A stretch of DNA of 57,497 nucleotides from Marinisporobacter sp. GTDB lineage: Bacteria; Bacillota; Clostridia; Peptostreptococcales; Thermotaleaceae. Made by a program: the position numbers and the translations under genes. The stretch is taken from NCBI GenBank assembly GCA_025210525.1, contig JAOARP010000001.1, positions 1 through 57,497 on the forward strand, written 5' to 3'. Positions 8,209 to 17,937 of the stretch are shown piece after piece (positions within the stretch are counted from its first letter, which is position 1; every line of letters begins with the position of its first letter). A model generated the notes under the pieces. It did not search any database, was not told the origin of the DNA, and saw nothing but the letters and a program-made list of their open reading frames with translations.

Positions 8209-8796
8209 TTGAAATTAATATTTGTAAGACATGGAGAAACAGAACATAATCATAAAGGATTATATTGTGGATGGAATGATTTAGATCTTACAGAAAAAGG
8301 AAGGGTTCAGGCAGAAGAAGTTTGTGAAAAATTAAGAGAAAAAGATTTAGATTTGATCATTACAAGTGATTTGAATAGAACCATTCAAACAGCTAGGATC
8401 ATTAATGAATGTCACAATATAAAGATCACTTTAGAGGAAAACTTAAGAGAAATGAATTTTGGACTATGGGAAGGCTTAAGCTATAAGGAAATAAAAGAAA
8501 AATATAAAAAAGAATTAAATGAATGGGAAAAAGATTGGGTGTATTATGCTCCTCCATCTGGAGAAAGTGTAAAAAATATGTGTGAACGAGTTACATCTGC
8601 AGTGGATAAAATAGTCAAACAACATCAGAATAAAAATATTTTGATTGTTTCCCATGCTGGTTGTATTCGAGCTATTTTAGCTTATTTAATCGGAAATGGA
8701 ATAGAAGATTATTGGAAGTACAAAATAGAAAATTGTGGAATTATTACGATTGAAATGGTAGATGATTTCCCAGTTTTAATTGGTTTAAATCAGTAG
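8209..8796 (+). CDS. cobC: Histidine phosphatase family protein, probable alpha-ribazole phosphatase
   Basis: A 195-residue phosphoglycerate-mutase-like phosphatase. The catalytic RHGE motif (FVRHGETEHN) is at residues 5-14, LNRTIQTA supplies the conserved Arg, REMNFGLWEG the Glu region and VSHAGCIRA the second catalytic His. The sequence alone fits several histidine phosphatases. The position 15 bp after cobS supports dephosphorylation of alpha-ribazole phosphate or adenosylcobalamin phosphate. It starts with TTG at 8209. Confidence 0.85.
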   Translation: MKLIFVRHGETEHNHKGLYCGWNDLDLTEKGRVQAEEVCEKLREKDLDLIITSDLNRTIQTARIINECHNIKITLEENLREMNFGLWEGLSYKEIKEKYKKELNEWEKDWVYYAPPSGESVKNMCERVTSAVDKIVKQHQNKNILIVSHAGCIRAILAYLIGNGIEDYWKYKIENCGIITIEMVDDFPVLIGLNQ

Positions 8797-8822
8797 TATG
8801 CATTTATACAATGTAAAAACGG

Positions 8823-8870
8823 TTGAAATACATGTCGTATTTTGATAGGATTGAATAAGATAAATAATAA
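8823..8870 (+). promoter_or_regulatory. Candidate sigma-A promoter(s) of the cbi-hem operon
   Basis: Two overlapping candidates exist: TTGAAA (8823-8828), 17 bp, TAGGAT (8846-8851); or TTGATA (8842-8847), 17 bp, TAATAA (8865-8870). The second would start RNA at the edge of the riboswitch. Confidence 0.45.
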
Positions 8871-8871
8871 A

Positions 8872-9022
8872 AATGGGTGTTATAGTGCTTAAAAAGGAAG
8901 TTCGGTGAAAATCCGACACAGCCCCCGCTACTGTAAGTGAGGATGAAATCAACAAATTGTCACCTAAATTTTAGGGAAGACGTTGAGAGTAAAGGGATTC
9001 ACGAGTCAGGATACTTGCCTAT
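8872..9022 (+). ncRNA. Cobalamin riboswitch
   Basis: The B12 aptamer core is plain: GGAAGTTCGGTGAAAATCC, then ACAGCCCCCGCTACTGTAAG around 8922-8940, and the 3' part AGTCAGGATACTTGCCT ending near 9020. It sits 5' of the cbiA-hemL operon and precedes a terminator at 9075-9111, so B12 binding should end transcription early. The exact ends are estimated. Confidence 0.95.
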
Positions 9023-9074
9023 TTTATTTATTGAAGTACCTTCGGCGGGAAGGGAAGAGAAAGATTTAATACTC

Positions 9075-9111
9075 ATGCCCTGGCCAGTGATGGTCAGGGT
9101 ATTTTATTTTT
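9075..9111 (+). terminator. Expression-platform terminator of the cobalamin riboswitch
   Basis: CCCTGGCC (9078-9085), loop AGTGAT, GGTCAGGG (9092-9099), flanked by AT/TAT pairing and followed by TTTTATTTTT, just before the cbiA RBS. Confidence 0.88.
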
Positions 9112-9126
9112 GAAGGGATGATTACC

Positions 9127-10530
9127 ATGAAGTTACCTAGATTCGTATTAGCAGGAACTCAAAGTGGGGTAGGTAAAACGACTATTTCTATTGGACTTAT
9201 GGCTGCTCTTAAAAATAGGGGAATGAATGTACAACCCTTTAAGGTAGGGCCAGATTATATAGATCCTGCTTTTCATACTTTTGTAACAGGAAATAAATCT
9301 AGAAATTTAGATAGTTGGATGTTAGATGAAGATATCATTAAAAAATTACTCATTAAGAATGGAAGAAATAAAGATATAGCTGTTATTGAAGGGGTTATGG
9401 GTCTATATGATGGCTATGGCGCTAAAAAAGATGAGGGAAGTACTGCTCATGTTTCAAAAGTAATAAAAGCACCTGTTATTCTAATCATTAATGGAAAGGG
9501 GATGTCATCTAGTGCAGCTGCTCAAGTATTAGGATATAAGTTATATGATGAAGAAGTAGATATAAAGGGTGTTATTATCAATAATATTTCAGGAGAGGTA
9601 CACTATGAGTTATTAAAAGAAAGTATTGAAAGAGATACAAATATAAAATGTGTTGGATATTTAAAACCTAACCCTAATATCGAACTAAAGAGCAGGCATT
9701 TAGGATTGATTCCTAGTGTGGAGGTAAACGGTTTAAAAAGAAAAATAAATGAAATTGCGAAGATGGTAGAAGAAACCATCGATTTAGATGAAATATTAGC
9801 TATTGCAAGGACATCAGATGAGATTGAGTATAAACCAGAAAAAATCAAAAGTGTTGGAGAGAATATAAACATAGGAGTTCCGTTAGATAATGCTTTTAAT
9901 TTTTATTATGAAGATAACTTGGATTTATTAAAGGACTTAGGAGCAAATCTCATATATTTTAGTCCACTAAAGGATGAAAAATTACCTCAAGATTTACATG
10001 GACTATATATAGGTGGAGGATTTCCCGAAGTTTTTGCAAAGGAATTAGAAGAAAATACTTCTATGAAAAGTAGTATAAAAGAAGGGATAGAAAAAGGTTT
10101 ACCTACCTATGCAGAATGTGGGGGGCTTATGTATTTATCAGATGCCATTACTACATTAGAAGGAAAAAAACATAGGATGGTAGGTGTATTTCATACAGAA
10201 TCGAAAATGACAAAAAGGCTTCAACGGTTTGGATATGTTCATGTGAATATGGAAGAGCCTTGTGTCATTGCTAAGGAAAAGAAATCTACAAAAGCTCATG
10301 AATTTCATCGATCCATGATAGAGGATCATGAAGAAAATGAATATGCATATAGGGTAGATAAAATAAGAAATGGAGAAAAAATAAAAAGTTGGCAATGTGG
10401 ATTAAAAAAATATAATGCACTAGGAGCTTATGCTCATATTCACTTTTATAGTAATATAAGTATTGCAAAGGATTTTGTTAAAAATTGTTTGCACTTTAAG
10501 AATAGGAGTCGTGAAGAATATGAAAAATAA
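9127..10530 (+). CDS. cbiA: Cobyrinate a,c-diamide synthase
   Basis: A 467-residue ATP- and glutamine-dependent amidase that amidates the a and c side chains of cobyrinate. The N-terminal P-loop is [20 protein letters not shown] is a family motif. The C-terminal class I glutamine amidotransferase domain begins near residue 245, with YIGGGFPE and the nucleophile region [11 protein letters not shown] prefer ATG 9127: GAAGGG lies 9 bases upstream, whereas ATG 9118 directly abuts it. It is the first gene behind the B12 riboswitch. Confidence 0.95.
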   Translation: MKLPRFVLAGTQSGVGKTTISIGLMAALKNRGMNVQPFKVGPDYIDPAFHTFVTGNKSRNLDSWMLDEDIIKKLLIKNGRNKDIAVIEGVMGLYDGYGAKKDEGSTAHVSKVIKAPVILIINGKGMSSSAAAQVLGYKLYDEEVDIKGVIINNISGEVHYELLKESIERDTNIKCVGYLKPNPNIELKSRHLGLIPSVEVNGLKRKINEIAKMVEETIDLDEILAIARTSDEIEYKPEKIKSVGENINIGVPLDNAFNFYYEDNLDLLKDLGANLIYFSPLKDEKLPQDLHGLYIGGGFPEVFAKELEENTSMKSSIKEGIEKGLPTYAECGGLMYLSDAITTLEGKKHRMVGVFHTESKMTKRLQRFGYVHVNMEEPCVIAKEKKSTKAHEFHRSMIEDHEENEYAYRVDKIRNGEKIKSWQCGLKKYNALGAYAHIHFYSNISIAKDFVKNCLHFKNRSREEYEK

Positions 10531-12046
10531 AAGCTTAATGTTTCAAGGAACAGCTTCTTCTGTAGGAAAGAGTCTACTAACAGCAGCATTTTGTAGAATT
10601 TTTCAACAGGATGGTTACAGAGTAGCACCTTTCAAGTCTCAAAATATGGCACTAAACTCATATATCACAAAAAAAGGAATGGAAATGGGGCGTGCTCAGG
10701 TTGTACAAGCGGAGGCTGCTAAAGTAGAGCCTACTGTACTCATGAATCCTGTACTTTTAAAGCCAACAACAGATAAAAAATGTCAAGTGATTTTGAATGG
10801 AAAAGTACATAATAATATGTCTGCCGTTGAGTATCATGAATTTAAACCCACTTTAGCGAAAATGGTGAAAGCCTCTTTTGATGAACTAGAAAAAAATCAT
10901 GATATTGTAGTATTAGAAGGAGCAGGAAGCCCTGCAGAAATCAATTTAAGAGATAAGGATATTGTCAATATGGGTATGGCAGAAATGGCAGATTCAGAGG
11001 TGATTCTTATTGGAGATATAGATCGTGGGGGAGTTTTTGCATCTATATATGGAACCATCATGCTTCTTACAGAAGAAGAAAGAAAAAGAGTAAAGGGCGT
11101 TATTATCAATAAATTTAGAGGAGATGTAGAAATTTTAAAGCCAGGTATTAAAATGTTAGAAGAATTGATAAATATTCCTGTTTTAGGAGTGGTTCCTTAC
11201 TATAACGTACAAATAGAAGATGAGGATAGTCTGGCTGAAAGATTTAGAAATCAAAGAAATAATAAAGGACAAATAGAGGTAGCCGTTCTTTATTTACCCC
11301 ATGTATCTAATTTTACGGATTTCAATGTGTTTGAAACACAAGAGGATGTAAATTTAAGATATATCATGAGAGGGGAAGCCATTGGAAATCCAGACTTATT
11401 GATTATACCTGGGTCTAAAAATACGATTGAAGATTTAGTTTATTTAAAAGAAACAGGTTTAGCAGAAGAGATTTTTAGGCTCAATAGAGATAAAAAGCTC
11501 ATTATAGGAATTTGTGGTGGATATCAGATGCTGGGTAAAAAGCTTAGTGATCCTTATGGAACAGAAAGTGATATTAAAGAAACCAATGGATTAGGCTTAT
11601 TAGATACAGAAACTATTTTTGAATTAGAAAAAACAACGACTCAAGTGGAAGCAGAAATTATAGCAGATCCTCAAAATAGCTTTGATGGAATAAAAGGTAT
11701 GAAAATTAAGGGATATGAAATTCATATGGGTCAGACTAAATTAGGAAAAGAAAGTACTCATCTAAATCATATAAAAAATAGATTAAATGAAGATGTTTGT
11801 ATTGAAGATGGAGCGATGAGTACATGTGGAAATGTAATGGGGACTTATATTCATGGGATATTTGATAATATTGACTTCACAAGGAAGATTCTTAACAATA
11901 TAAGAAAAGCTAAAGGGCTAGAGGAAAAAGAAAGCAATGTGGAAAGCTTTGAAGCATTTAAAGAAAAAGAATACAATAAGCTTGCAAAGATTGTTCGTGA
12001 AAATGTAGATTTAGATAAAATTTATAAAATTATTCAGGGTGAATAG
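10520..12046 (+). CDS. cbiP: Cobyric acid synthase
   Basis: A 508-residue enzyme adding four amides to adenosylcobyrinate a,c-diamide, yielding adenosylcobyric acid (also called CobQ). It opens with [14 protein letters not shown] (P-loop) and the family block [12 protein letters not shown]. It carries [11 protein letters not shown] and the glutaminase nucleophile [10 protein letters not shown] near residue 335, with a catalytic His in YIHGIFDN. The ATG at 10520 overlaps the end of cbiA by 11 bp, with AGGAG at 10504-10508. Confidence 0.96.
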   Translation: MKNKSLMFQGTASSVGKSLLTAAFCRIFQQDGYRVAPFKSQNMALNSYITKKGMEMGRAQVVQAEAAKVEPTVLMNPVLLKPTTDKKCQVILNGKVHNNMSAVEYHEFKPTLAKMVKASFDELEKNHDIVVLEGAGSPAEINLRDKDIVNMGMAEMADSEVILIGDIDRGGVFASIYGTIMLLTEEERKRVKGVIINKFRGDVEILKPGIKMLEELINIPVLGVVPYYNVQIEDEDSLAERFRNQRNNKGQIEVAVLYLPHVSNFTDFNVFETQEDVNLRYIMRGEAIGNPDLLIIPGSKNTIEDLVYLKETGLAEEIFRLNRDKKLIIGICGGYQMLGKKLSDPYGTESDIKETNGLGLLDTETIFELEKTTTQVEAEIIADPQNSFDGIKGMKIKGYEIHMGQTKLGKESTHLNHIKNRLNEDVCIEDGAMSTCGNVMGTYIHGIFDNIDFTRKILNNIRKAKGLEEKESNVESFEAFKEKEYNKLAKIVRENVDLDKIYKIIQGE

Positions 12047-12048
12047 GG

Positions 12049-12990
12049 ATGATTACAATAGGAATAGGTTATATAGCTGATTTAATATGGGGAGATCCTT
12101 ACTTTATCCCCCATCCTATAAGATTTATAGGGAGTGGGATAAGAAATACAGAGAAAGCTTTAAGAAAACAGCATGATAGTCCTAAGAAGGAAAAAGAATT
12201 AGGAGTTCTTTTAACATTGATAATCGTATGTAGTGCGTATTTGATAACCTTTTTAATGATAAAGGCTTTTTCATATGTACATCCTTTTTTAGGATATTTG
12301 GTGGAAGCTTTCTTGATCTTTCAGATATTAGCTTCAAAGAGCTTAGATATGGAAAGTAGAAAGGTTCTTAACCAATTAAATAAAAATGATATAGGAGAAG
12401 CAAGACGATTTTTATCTTACATTGTTGGAAGAGAAACAAGTGAATTGAATGAAGATGAGATTATTAGAGCTACAGTTGAGACTGTTGCAGAAAATACTAC
12501 AGATGGAATTATAGCACCCTTATTTTATATTTTTATAGGGGGAGCGCCTTTAGGTATGGCATATAAGGCAGCTAATACATTAGATTCTATGGTGGGATAT
12601 AAGAATGAAAAATACTTACATTTTGGATGGGCTTCTGCAAAATTTGATGATCTTTTAAATTATATTCCCGCAAGATTAACAGCATTTTTCATGATTATAG
12701 CATCCTTTTTGTTAAAATATGATTGGAAAAACTGTATATGTATCATTAAAAGGGATAGAAAAAATCATAAAAGTCCAAACTGTGCTTATCCAGAATCAGC
12801 TGTGGCAGGTGCACTTACGATACAATTAGGGGGAACCAATACTTATTTTGGGAAAGCTGTTTACAAGCCTACTATAGGAGATTCTTTAAGGAAACTTGAA
12901 AAAGAGGATATAGATAGAAGTATAAAAATTATGTATGCTACATCAACTGTGAGTTTTGTTATTTTAGGACTTATAAAAATTGGTATATAG
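12049..12990 (+). CDS. cbiB: Adenosylcobinamide-phosphate synthase
   Basis: A 313-residue membrane protein attaching aminopropanol phosphate to adenosylcobyric acid (CobD in the Pseudomonas naming). Recognisable blocks are DLIWGDPYFIPHPIRFIG at the N-terminus, VETVAENTTDGIIAPLFY, YKAANTLDSMVGYKNEKY and PNCAYPESAVAGAL. It starts 2 bp after cbiP and shows four to five hydrophobic segments. With the decarboxylase and threonine kinase that follow, it forms the aminopropanol branch. Confidence 0.95.
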   Translation: MITIGIGYIADLIWGDPYFIPHPIRFIGSGIRNTEKALRKQHDSPKKEKELGVLLTLIIVCSAYLITFLMIKAFSYVHPFLGYLVEAFLIFQILASKSLDMESRKVLNQLNKNDIGEARRFLSYIVGRETSELNEDEIIRATVETVAENTTDGIIAPLFYIFIGGAPLGMAYKAANTLDSMVGYKNEKYLHFGWASAKFDDLLNYIPARLTAFFMIIASFLLKYDWKNCICIIKRDRKNHKSPNCAYPESAVAGALTIQLGGTNTYFGKAVYKPTIGDSLRKLEKEDIDRSIKIMYATSTVSFVILGLIKIGI

Positions 12991-13000
12991 GAGGGGTATG

Positions 13001-14080
13001 ATGAAGAAAGTAAAGCATGGCGGAAATATATATGAAATTGCAGAAAAACTAGGAGTCCAAAAGGAAGAAATTATTGATTTTAGTGCAAATATTAACCCTC
13101 TTGGTGTACCAAATTCTTTTAAAGAAGCTTTAATAAAAAATATAGATATTATCGAAAATTATCCTGATCCAGAATACAATAGCTTGGTGAAAGCAATAGC
13201 TAAGGAGCATCAAATCAATCAAAATTATATAACTGTTGGAAATGGAGCAACAGAAGTGATTTTTTCTATGATTGCTAGTTTAAAGCCGAAAAAGTCACTG
13301 ATCCTTGCACCTACCTTTGGAGAGTATGAGAGAGCGTTAATACGAGTAGGAAGTAAGGTAGAATATTTTTATTTAAAAGAAGGAAATGATTTTTGTGTAG
13401 ATGATGATATTTTAAAAGTCATTGATGAAAGCTTTGATTTAGTGATTCTTTGTAATCCAAATAATCCAACAAGTCAGATCGTTGAAAAAAATAGACTTAT
13501 AAAAATTTTAGACCATTGTAAGAAAGATCATGTCCATCTCATGATGGATGAAGCCTTTATTGACTTTGTAGATGAACCTAAAAAGGAAACCATGCTTTCT
13601 TATGTAGAAGAATATAATCATCTTTATATCATTAAGGCCTTAACAAAATTTTATGCATTACCAGGTCTTCGTATTGGTTATGGAATTACTTCTAATAAAG
13701 AATTATTAGAGGAGATTAATAATCATAAAGAGCCTTGGACCATTAATAGTTATGCAGCTATGGCAGGAATGATTTTAGAGGATGAAACCTATAAAAAAGA
13801 AAGTAGACAATGGATTGTATCTGAAAGAAAAGCTTTTTTTAATGAATTGAAAAAAATAGATAAAATCAAAGTGTACAAGCCCAATGGAAATTATATATTA
13901 TTTAAGCTTTTAGAAAATAAAAAAGATATGAAAGAAGCTCTTCTAAAAAAGAAAATCTTAATAAGAAGCTGTAGTAATTATAATAATTTAGATGAAGCTT
14001 TTTATAGAATCGCTATTAAAGATCAAGTTTTAAATACAATTTTTATAAAAGCATTAAAAGAGGTATTGTATGAAGGCTAA
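13001..14080 (+). CDS. cobD: L-threonine-O-3-phosphate decarboxylase
   Basis: A 359-residue PLP enzyme of the histidinol-phosphate aminotransferase fold. It opens with HGGNIYEIAEKLG and IIDFSANINPLG, typical of threonine-phosphate decarboxylase, which makes (R)-1-amino-2-propanol phosphate for CbiB. LCNPNNPTSQ and the PLP-lysine region IIKALTKFYALPGLRIGY are present. ATG 13001 is 6 bp after AGGAGG; ATG 12998 is also possible. Its place between cbiB and the threonine kinase separates it from a true HisC. Confidence 0.93.
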   Translation: MKKVKHGGNIYEIAEKLGVQKEEIIDFSANINPLGVPNSFKEALIKNIDIIENYPDPEYNSLVKAIAKEHQINQNYITVGNGATEVIFSMIASLKPKKSLILAPTFGEYERALIRVGSKVEYFYLKEGNDFCVDDDILKVIDESFDLVILCNPNNPTSQIVEKNRLIKILDHCKKDHVHLMMDEAFIDFVDEPKKETMLSYVEEYNHLYIIKALTKFYALPGLRIGYGITSNKELLEEINNHKEPWTINSYAAMAGMILEDETYKKESRQWIVSERKAFFNELKKIDKIKVYKPNGNYILFKLLENKKDMKEALLKKKILIRSCSNYNNLDEAFYRIAIKDQVLNTIFIKALKEVLYEG

Positions 14081-14954
14081 AGCTATTTGTCCAGCTTCTT
14101 GTGGAGAACTTTTGCAAGGAGTTATTGGAAATGGAGAAAAATTAATATCTTATCCAGTCAATATGTATTCATCTGTCACAATTGAAGAGAAAAAGGATCC
14201 AGTTAGAAATCAAAGAAGAAAAAAAGCTATAGGTGCTATGTATAAAACAATTGATTATTTTGGAATTCCTAGAAATATTGGAGATACGCTAGAAGTTAAA
14301 GTAGTTTCTCATATACCTGTTGCTAAGGGAATGGCAAGTAGTACAGCAGATATTGCAGCAGTAGTAGGGGCAACGGCTAAAATAATAGGAAAAGAGCTAT
14401 CTCCAGAAATATTAGCTAAAATTTGCACGCAAATTGAGGCCACAGATAGTACGATATTTCAACCATTAACCCTTTTTGATCATTTAAATGGAGAAAGGAT
14501 CAAAAGCTTTGATTGGAATCCTAACTTAGGTATCTTGGTTTTAGAATCAGAGAAAAGATTAAATACACAAACCTTTAGAAAAAAGGATTATACCTATTTA
14601 AGGAAAGTAAATCAACCCGAAGTGGAAAAGGCTTATAAAACCTTTCAATTAGCTTATGAAAAAAAAGATTGTTCTCTTTTAGGAAAAGCAGCAACCATTA
14701 GCTCTTTAGCCAATCAAAATATTTTATATAAGGAAAAGCTAAAAGAGATTATAGAACTTTCTCTAAAGCTTGGGTGCTACGGCGTAAATGTTGCCCATAG
14801 TGGTACGGTTTTAGGGATTATTTTTGAAAAAAGAAAAGTAGATGTAGAAAAGCTTATGAATCAATTTAAAACAGAAGAAATTTATGAATATTATTATAAA
14901 TATTATTTTACAAAGATGGTACAAGGCGGAGTTCGCATTGTAAATGAATATTAG
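14070..14954 (+). CDS. pduX: L-threonine kinase, PduX-type GHMP kinase
   Basis: A 294-residue GHMP-family kinase. The glycine/serine-rich ATP loop is PVAKGMASSTADIAAVVG (about residues 87-104), and the N-terminal ICPASCGELLQGVIG is typical of PduX. It makes L-threonine 3-phosphate, the substrate of the decarboxylase whose gene it overlaps by 11 bp. With that neighbour and cbiB, the organism can make the aminopropanol linker from threonine. Confidence 0.9.
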   Translation: MKAKAICPASCGELLQGVIGNGEKLISYPVNMYSSVTIEEKKDPVRNQRRKKAIGAMYKTIDYFGIPRNIGDTLEVKVVSHIPVAKGMASSTADIAAVVGATAKIIGKELSPEILAKICTQIEATDSTIFQPLTLFDHLNGERIKSFDWNPNLGILVLESEKRLNTQTFRKKDYTYLRKVNQPEVEKAYKTFQLAYEKKDCSLLGKAATISSLANQNILYKEKLKEIIELSLKLGCYGVNVAHSGTVLGIIFEKRKVDVEKLMNQFKTEEIYEYYYKYYFTKMVQGGVRIVNEY

Positions 14955-14965
14955 GAGGAGAAAAA

Positions 14966-15586
14966 ATGAGTGATTATATAAAGGTGCCCCATTTGATTGA
15001 AGAGAGAAGTTTTGAAATTATTACAGAGGAATTAGGAGATAAAACTTTTCCAGAGGAAATAGGAAAAATAGTAAAGCGTGTGATTCATACTACAGCAGAT
15101 TTTCAATATGCAGATATTACGATTATTTCAGAAGGTGCTATTGATTCTGCGAAAAAAGCTATTCAATCAGGAGCACATATTGTTACAGATACAAAAATGG
15201 CTATGTCAGGAATTAATAAAAAAAGAGTTGCTGAACATGGTGGAGAAGTACATTGCTTTATATCAGATGAAGATGTAGCAAAATCAGCAAAAGAAAAAGG
15301 AACAACAAGAGCAATGGCAGCAATGGAAAAGGCTATAGGAGATGAAAAAAATAAAATATTTGTGATAGGAAATGCCCCTACTGCTCTATTTAAATTAAAG
15401 CAATTTATTGAAGAAGGAAAAGTAAAACCAGATTTAGTTATAGGAGTACCAGTAGGCTTTGTTGGAGCTGCTGAATCTAAAGAAGAATTTGAAAAGCTAA
15501 ATGTGCCATATATTGTGACAAGAGGACGTAAAGGTGGAAGCACTGTAGCTGCGGCTATTGTGAATGCAATTTTATATATGTTATAA
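14966..15586 (+). CDS. cbiC: Cobalt-precorrin-8 methylmutase
   Basis: A 206-residue precorrin isomerase that moves the C11 methyl to C12, producing cobyrinate. Motifs: RVIHTTADFQYAD with the conserved His, DTKMAMSGINK, FVIGNAPTALFKL, IGVPVGFVGAAESKE and TRGRKGGSTVAAA. Length and order match the family. The gene lies 11 bp after pduX with an AGGAGG RBS. Confidence 0.95.
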   Translation: MSDYIKVPHLIEERSFEIITEELGDKTFPEEIGKIVKRVIHTTADFQYADITIISEGAIDSAKKAIQSGAHIVTDTKMAMSGINKKRVAEHGGEVHCFISDEDVAKSAKEKGTTRAMAAMEKAIGDEKNKIFVIGNAPTALFKLKQFIEEGKVKPDLVIGVPVGFVGAAESKEEFEKLNVPYIVTRGRKGGSTVAAAIVNAILYML

Positions 15587-15610
15587 ACAAATTTAAAATG
15601 AGGGAAAAAG

Positions 15611-16732
15611 ATGATTGATCGATACATTGTAAAAGATGGAAAGAAAATGAGATATGGTTATACAACGGGCTCCTGTGCAGCGGCTGCTTCAAAAGCTGCT
15701 GTTATGATGGCTTTGACAAAAGAAAAGATGGATGTTGTAAGGATTGATACACCTAAGGGTTGGCAACTCCATATTGAAATAAAAGAATACAATATAGGAG
15801 AACAGTTAGTTAGTTGCTCTGTAGAGAAAGATGGGGGAGATGATCCTGATAATACCCATGGTATTTTAGTTACTTCTACAGTTGAAATTATTGATGAATC
15901 AAAGATTGAGATCAAAGGTGGAAAAGGAGTGGGAGTTGTTACAAGACCAGGTCTTGCTATAGCTCCTGGAAACCCTGCCATTAACCCTGTTCCACAAAGT
16001 ATGATCAAAAAAGAAGTCTTAGAAGTTTTACCACCTAATAAGGGGGCTATTATTACAATCTCTGTTCCAGAAGGGGAGGAAGTTGCAAAAAAAACATTTA
16101 ATCCTAAGCTAGGAATCTTAGGTGGAATTTCTATTCTTGGAACATCTGGAATTGTTGTGCCCATGTCAGAGGAAGCTTTTAAGGAGTCTTTAGCCCTTGA
16201 GGTAAAAATGGCTGTACAAGAAGGAATGGAAAAGCTTATCTTAGTCCCAGGAAATTATGGGAGAGATTTTGCTGTAAATCATTATGATTTTGATGAAAAG
16301 CATATTATGAAAACCAGTAATTTTGTAGGTTTTATGCTTGAACAATGTGTAGCTAATGGTATCAAAGAGGTATTGATGATTGGGCATATTGGAAAATTTG
16401 TTAAATTATCAGGAGGAATTTTTCATACCCATAGTAAGGTAGCTGATGGAAGAATAGAAATTATCGCATCAAATATGGCACTCCTAGGTGCACCTACTAA
16501 GATGATTGAAGAATTATTTGAATGTGTTACAACGGAAGCGGCTATTGAGGTCATAAAGAAAAATGAATATGAAAAGGTATTTGAAGTTTTATGTGAAAAG
16601 GCAGAAAAAAGATGTAAAAGCAGAGTACATGATGAATTAGAAGTTGGGATCATTATGTTTTCTATGGATCAGAAAATATTAGGGGTAGGAAATACGGCTA
16701 AAAAACTGTTGGAGGAATTTAAAAATGAATAA
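15611..16732 (+). CDS. cbiD: Cobalt-precorrin-5B (C1)-methyltransferase
   Basis: A 373-residue enzyme of the anaerobic route, methylating C1 after CbiG has opened ring A. The N-terminal MRYGYTTGSCAAAASKAA is diagnostic, as are KDGGDDPDNTHG, GIVTRPGL-like VGVVTRPGLAIAPG, GGISILGTSGIV and IGHIGKFVKLSGGIFHTHS. Together with cbiG and cbiJ it shows this is the oxygen-independent pathway. It overlaps cbiE by 8 bp. Confidence 0.96.
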   Translation: MIDRYIVKDGKKMRYGYTTGSCAAAASKAAVMMALTKEKMDVVRIDTPKGWQLHIEIKEYNIGEQLVSCSVEKDGGDDPDNTHGILVTSTVEIIDESKIEIKGGKGVGVVTRPGLAIAPGNPAINPVPQSMIKKEVLEVLPPNKGAIITISVPEGEEVAKKTFNPKLGILGGISILGTSGIVVPMSEEAFKESLALEVKMAVQEGMEKLILVPGNYGRDFAVNHYDFDEKHIMKTSNFVGFMLEQCVANGIKEVLMIGHIGKFVKLSGGIFHTHSKVADGRIEIIASNMALLGAPTKMIEELFECVTTEAAIEVIKKNEYEKVFEVLCEKAEKRCKSRVHDELEVGIIMFSMDQKILGVGNTAKKLLEEFKNE

Positions 16733-17354
16733 GGTATATGTTCTTGGTATGGGACCTGGAAGTAAAGAATATATATTACCTATTACAACAAAAACCATCA
16801 AAGCTTGTGATGTTTTAATTGGTGGGAAAAGAAATTTACAGTATTTTGAAGAATTGAATAAAGAAACTTTATATATTGGGTCTAATTTAGGAGAGCTAAT
16901 TCAATATACAAAAGAAAATAAAGAATGCAAAAAAATAGCTTATTTGCTTTCAGGAGATACGGGCTTTTATAGCATGCTTAACTTCTTAAAAAAGCACTTT
17001 AAAAAGGATGAATTGGAAGTGATTCCAGGAATCAGTTCTTATCAATATTTAACAGCAAAAATTGGAGAATCCTGGCATGATGCATATATTGGAAGCTTGC
17101 ATGGAAGGACTTTTGATTTTATAGAGGTTGTAAAAAAACATGAAAAGGTGATTTTACTAACAGACTATAAATATTCTCCAAAGGAGATTGCAAGACTTAT
17201 GGTGGAGCATAAAATAGACGGAAAGATCATGTTTGTTGGAGAAAATCTTTCTTATGAGCATGAGAAAATTACTAAAGGGAAGCCTCAAGAAATTATGGAT
17301 ATGCCAGACTTTGGTATGTCAGTGGTGGTGATAAAAGATGAAATGGAAATATAA
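16725..17354 (+). CDS. cbiE: Cobalt-precorrin-7 (C5)-methyltransferase
   Basis: A 209-residue SAM-dependent tetrapyrrole methylase. The N-terminal VLGMGPGSKEYI loop, the LLSGDTGFYS motif and VIPGISSYQYLTAKIG match the family, and CDVLIGGKRNL is typical of CbiE. It is separate from cbiT here (fused as CobL in aerobic organisms) and overlaps it by 17 bp, consistent with coupled translation. Confidence 0.93.
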   Translation: MNKVYVLGMGPGSKEYILPITTKTIKACDVLIGGKRNLQYFEELNKETLYIGSNLGELIQYTKENKECKKIAYLLSGDTGFYSMLNFLKKHFKKDELEVIPGISSYQYLTAKIGESWHDAYIGSLHGRTFDFIEVVKKHEKVILLTDYKYSPKEIARLMVEHKIDGKIMFVGENLSYEHEKITKGKPQEIMDMPDFGMSVVVIKDEMEI

Positions 17355-17922
17355 AACACCTGGAATACCAGACACCTTATTTATTCGTGGAAAGGTTCCT
17401 ATGACAAAAGAAGAGGTAAGAGCTGTTACTTTATCAAAGCTTAGATTAGAAGAAGATTCTATGATGGTAGATGTAGGAGCTGGTACTGGGTCTATTGCTA
17501 TAGAAGCTGCTCATATTTGTACGAAGGGAAAAGTAATTGCCATTGAAAGAAATATAGAAGGAATAGAATTAATCAAGAAAAATAGTGAACAATTTGGGGT
17601 GCCTTTAGAAATTGTTCATGGAAAAGCAGCAGAAAAATTAAAGGAAATAGAAGGTTTTGATAGAGTTATGATCGGTGGTAGTGGAGGAGAATTAGCAGAT
17701 ATTATGAGGCTTTGCTATGAAAAACTCTCAAGAGAAGGCATTTGTGTTATCAATTGTATCACCATAGAAACATTATATGAATCCATTGAAAATCTCAAAA
17801 AAATCGGATTTTCTCAGATAGATGTAGTATCAGTAAATATTGCTAGAGGAAAAGCTTTAGGAAGATATACATTGATGGAAGGGTTAAATCCAATATATAT
17901 TATTTCAGGGATAAAAGAATAA
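17338..17922 (+). CDS. cbiT: Cobalt-precorrin-6B (C15)-methyltransferase, decarboxylating
   Basis: A 194-residue Rossmann-fold methyltransferase. PGIPDTLFIRGKVPMTKEEVR at the N-terminus (here split by the window's own reading) and the SAM site VDVGAGTGSIAIEAA are characteristic, as is MIGGSGGEL. It methylates C15 and decarboxylates the C12 acetate. It lies between cbiE and cbiF in the operon. Confidence 0.94.
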   Translation: MKWKYKTPGIPDTLFIRGKVPMTKEEVRAVTLSKLRLEEDSMMVDVGAGTGSIAIEAAHICTKGKVIAIERNIEGIELIKKNSEQFGVPLEIVHGKAAEKLKEIEGFDRVMIGGSGGELADIMRLCYEKLSREGICVINCITIETLYESIENLKKIGFSQIDVVSVNIARGKALGRYTLMEGLNPIYIISGIKE

Positions 17923-17937
17923 AGGGAGGCAATAAAA

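Noticed and set aside
15163-15627. 154-residue minus-strand frame
   Set aside because: Shadow of cbiC; no RBS and no family resemblance.
15658-16164. 168-residue minus-strand frame
   Set aside because: Shadow of cbiD; low-complexity composition.
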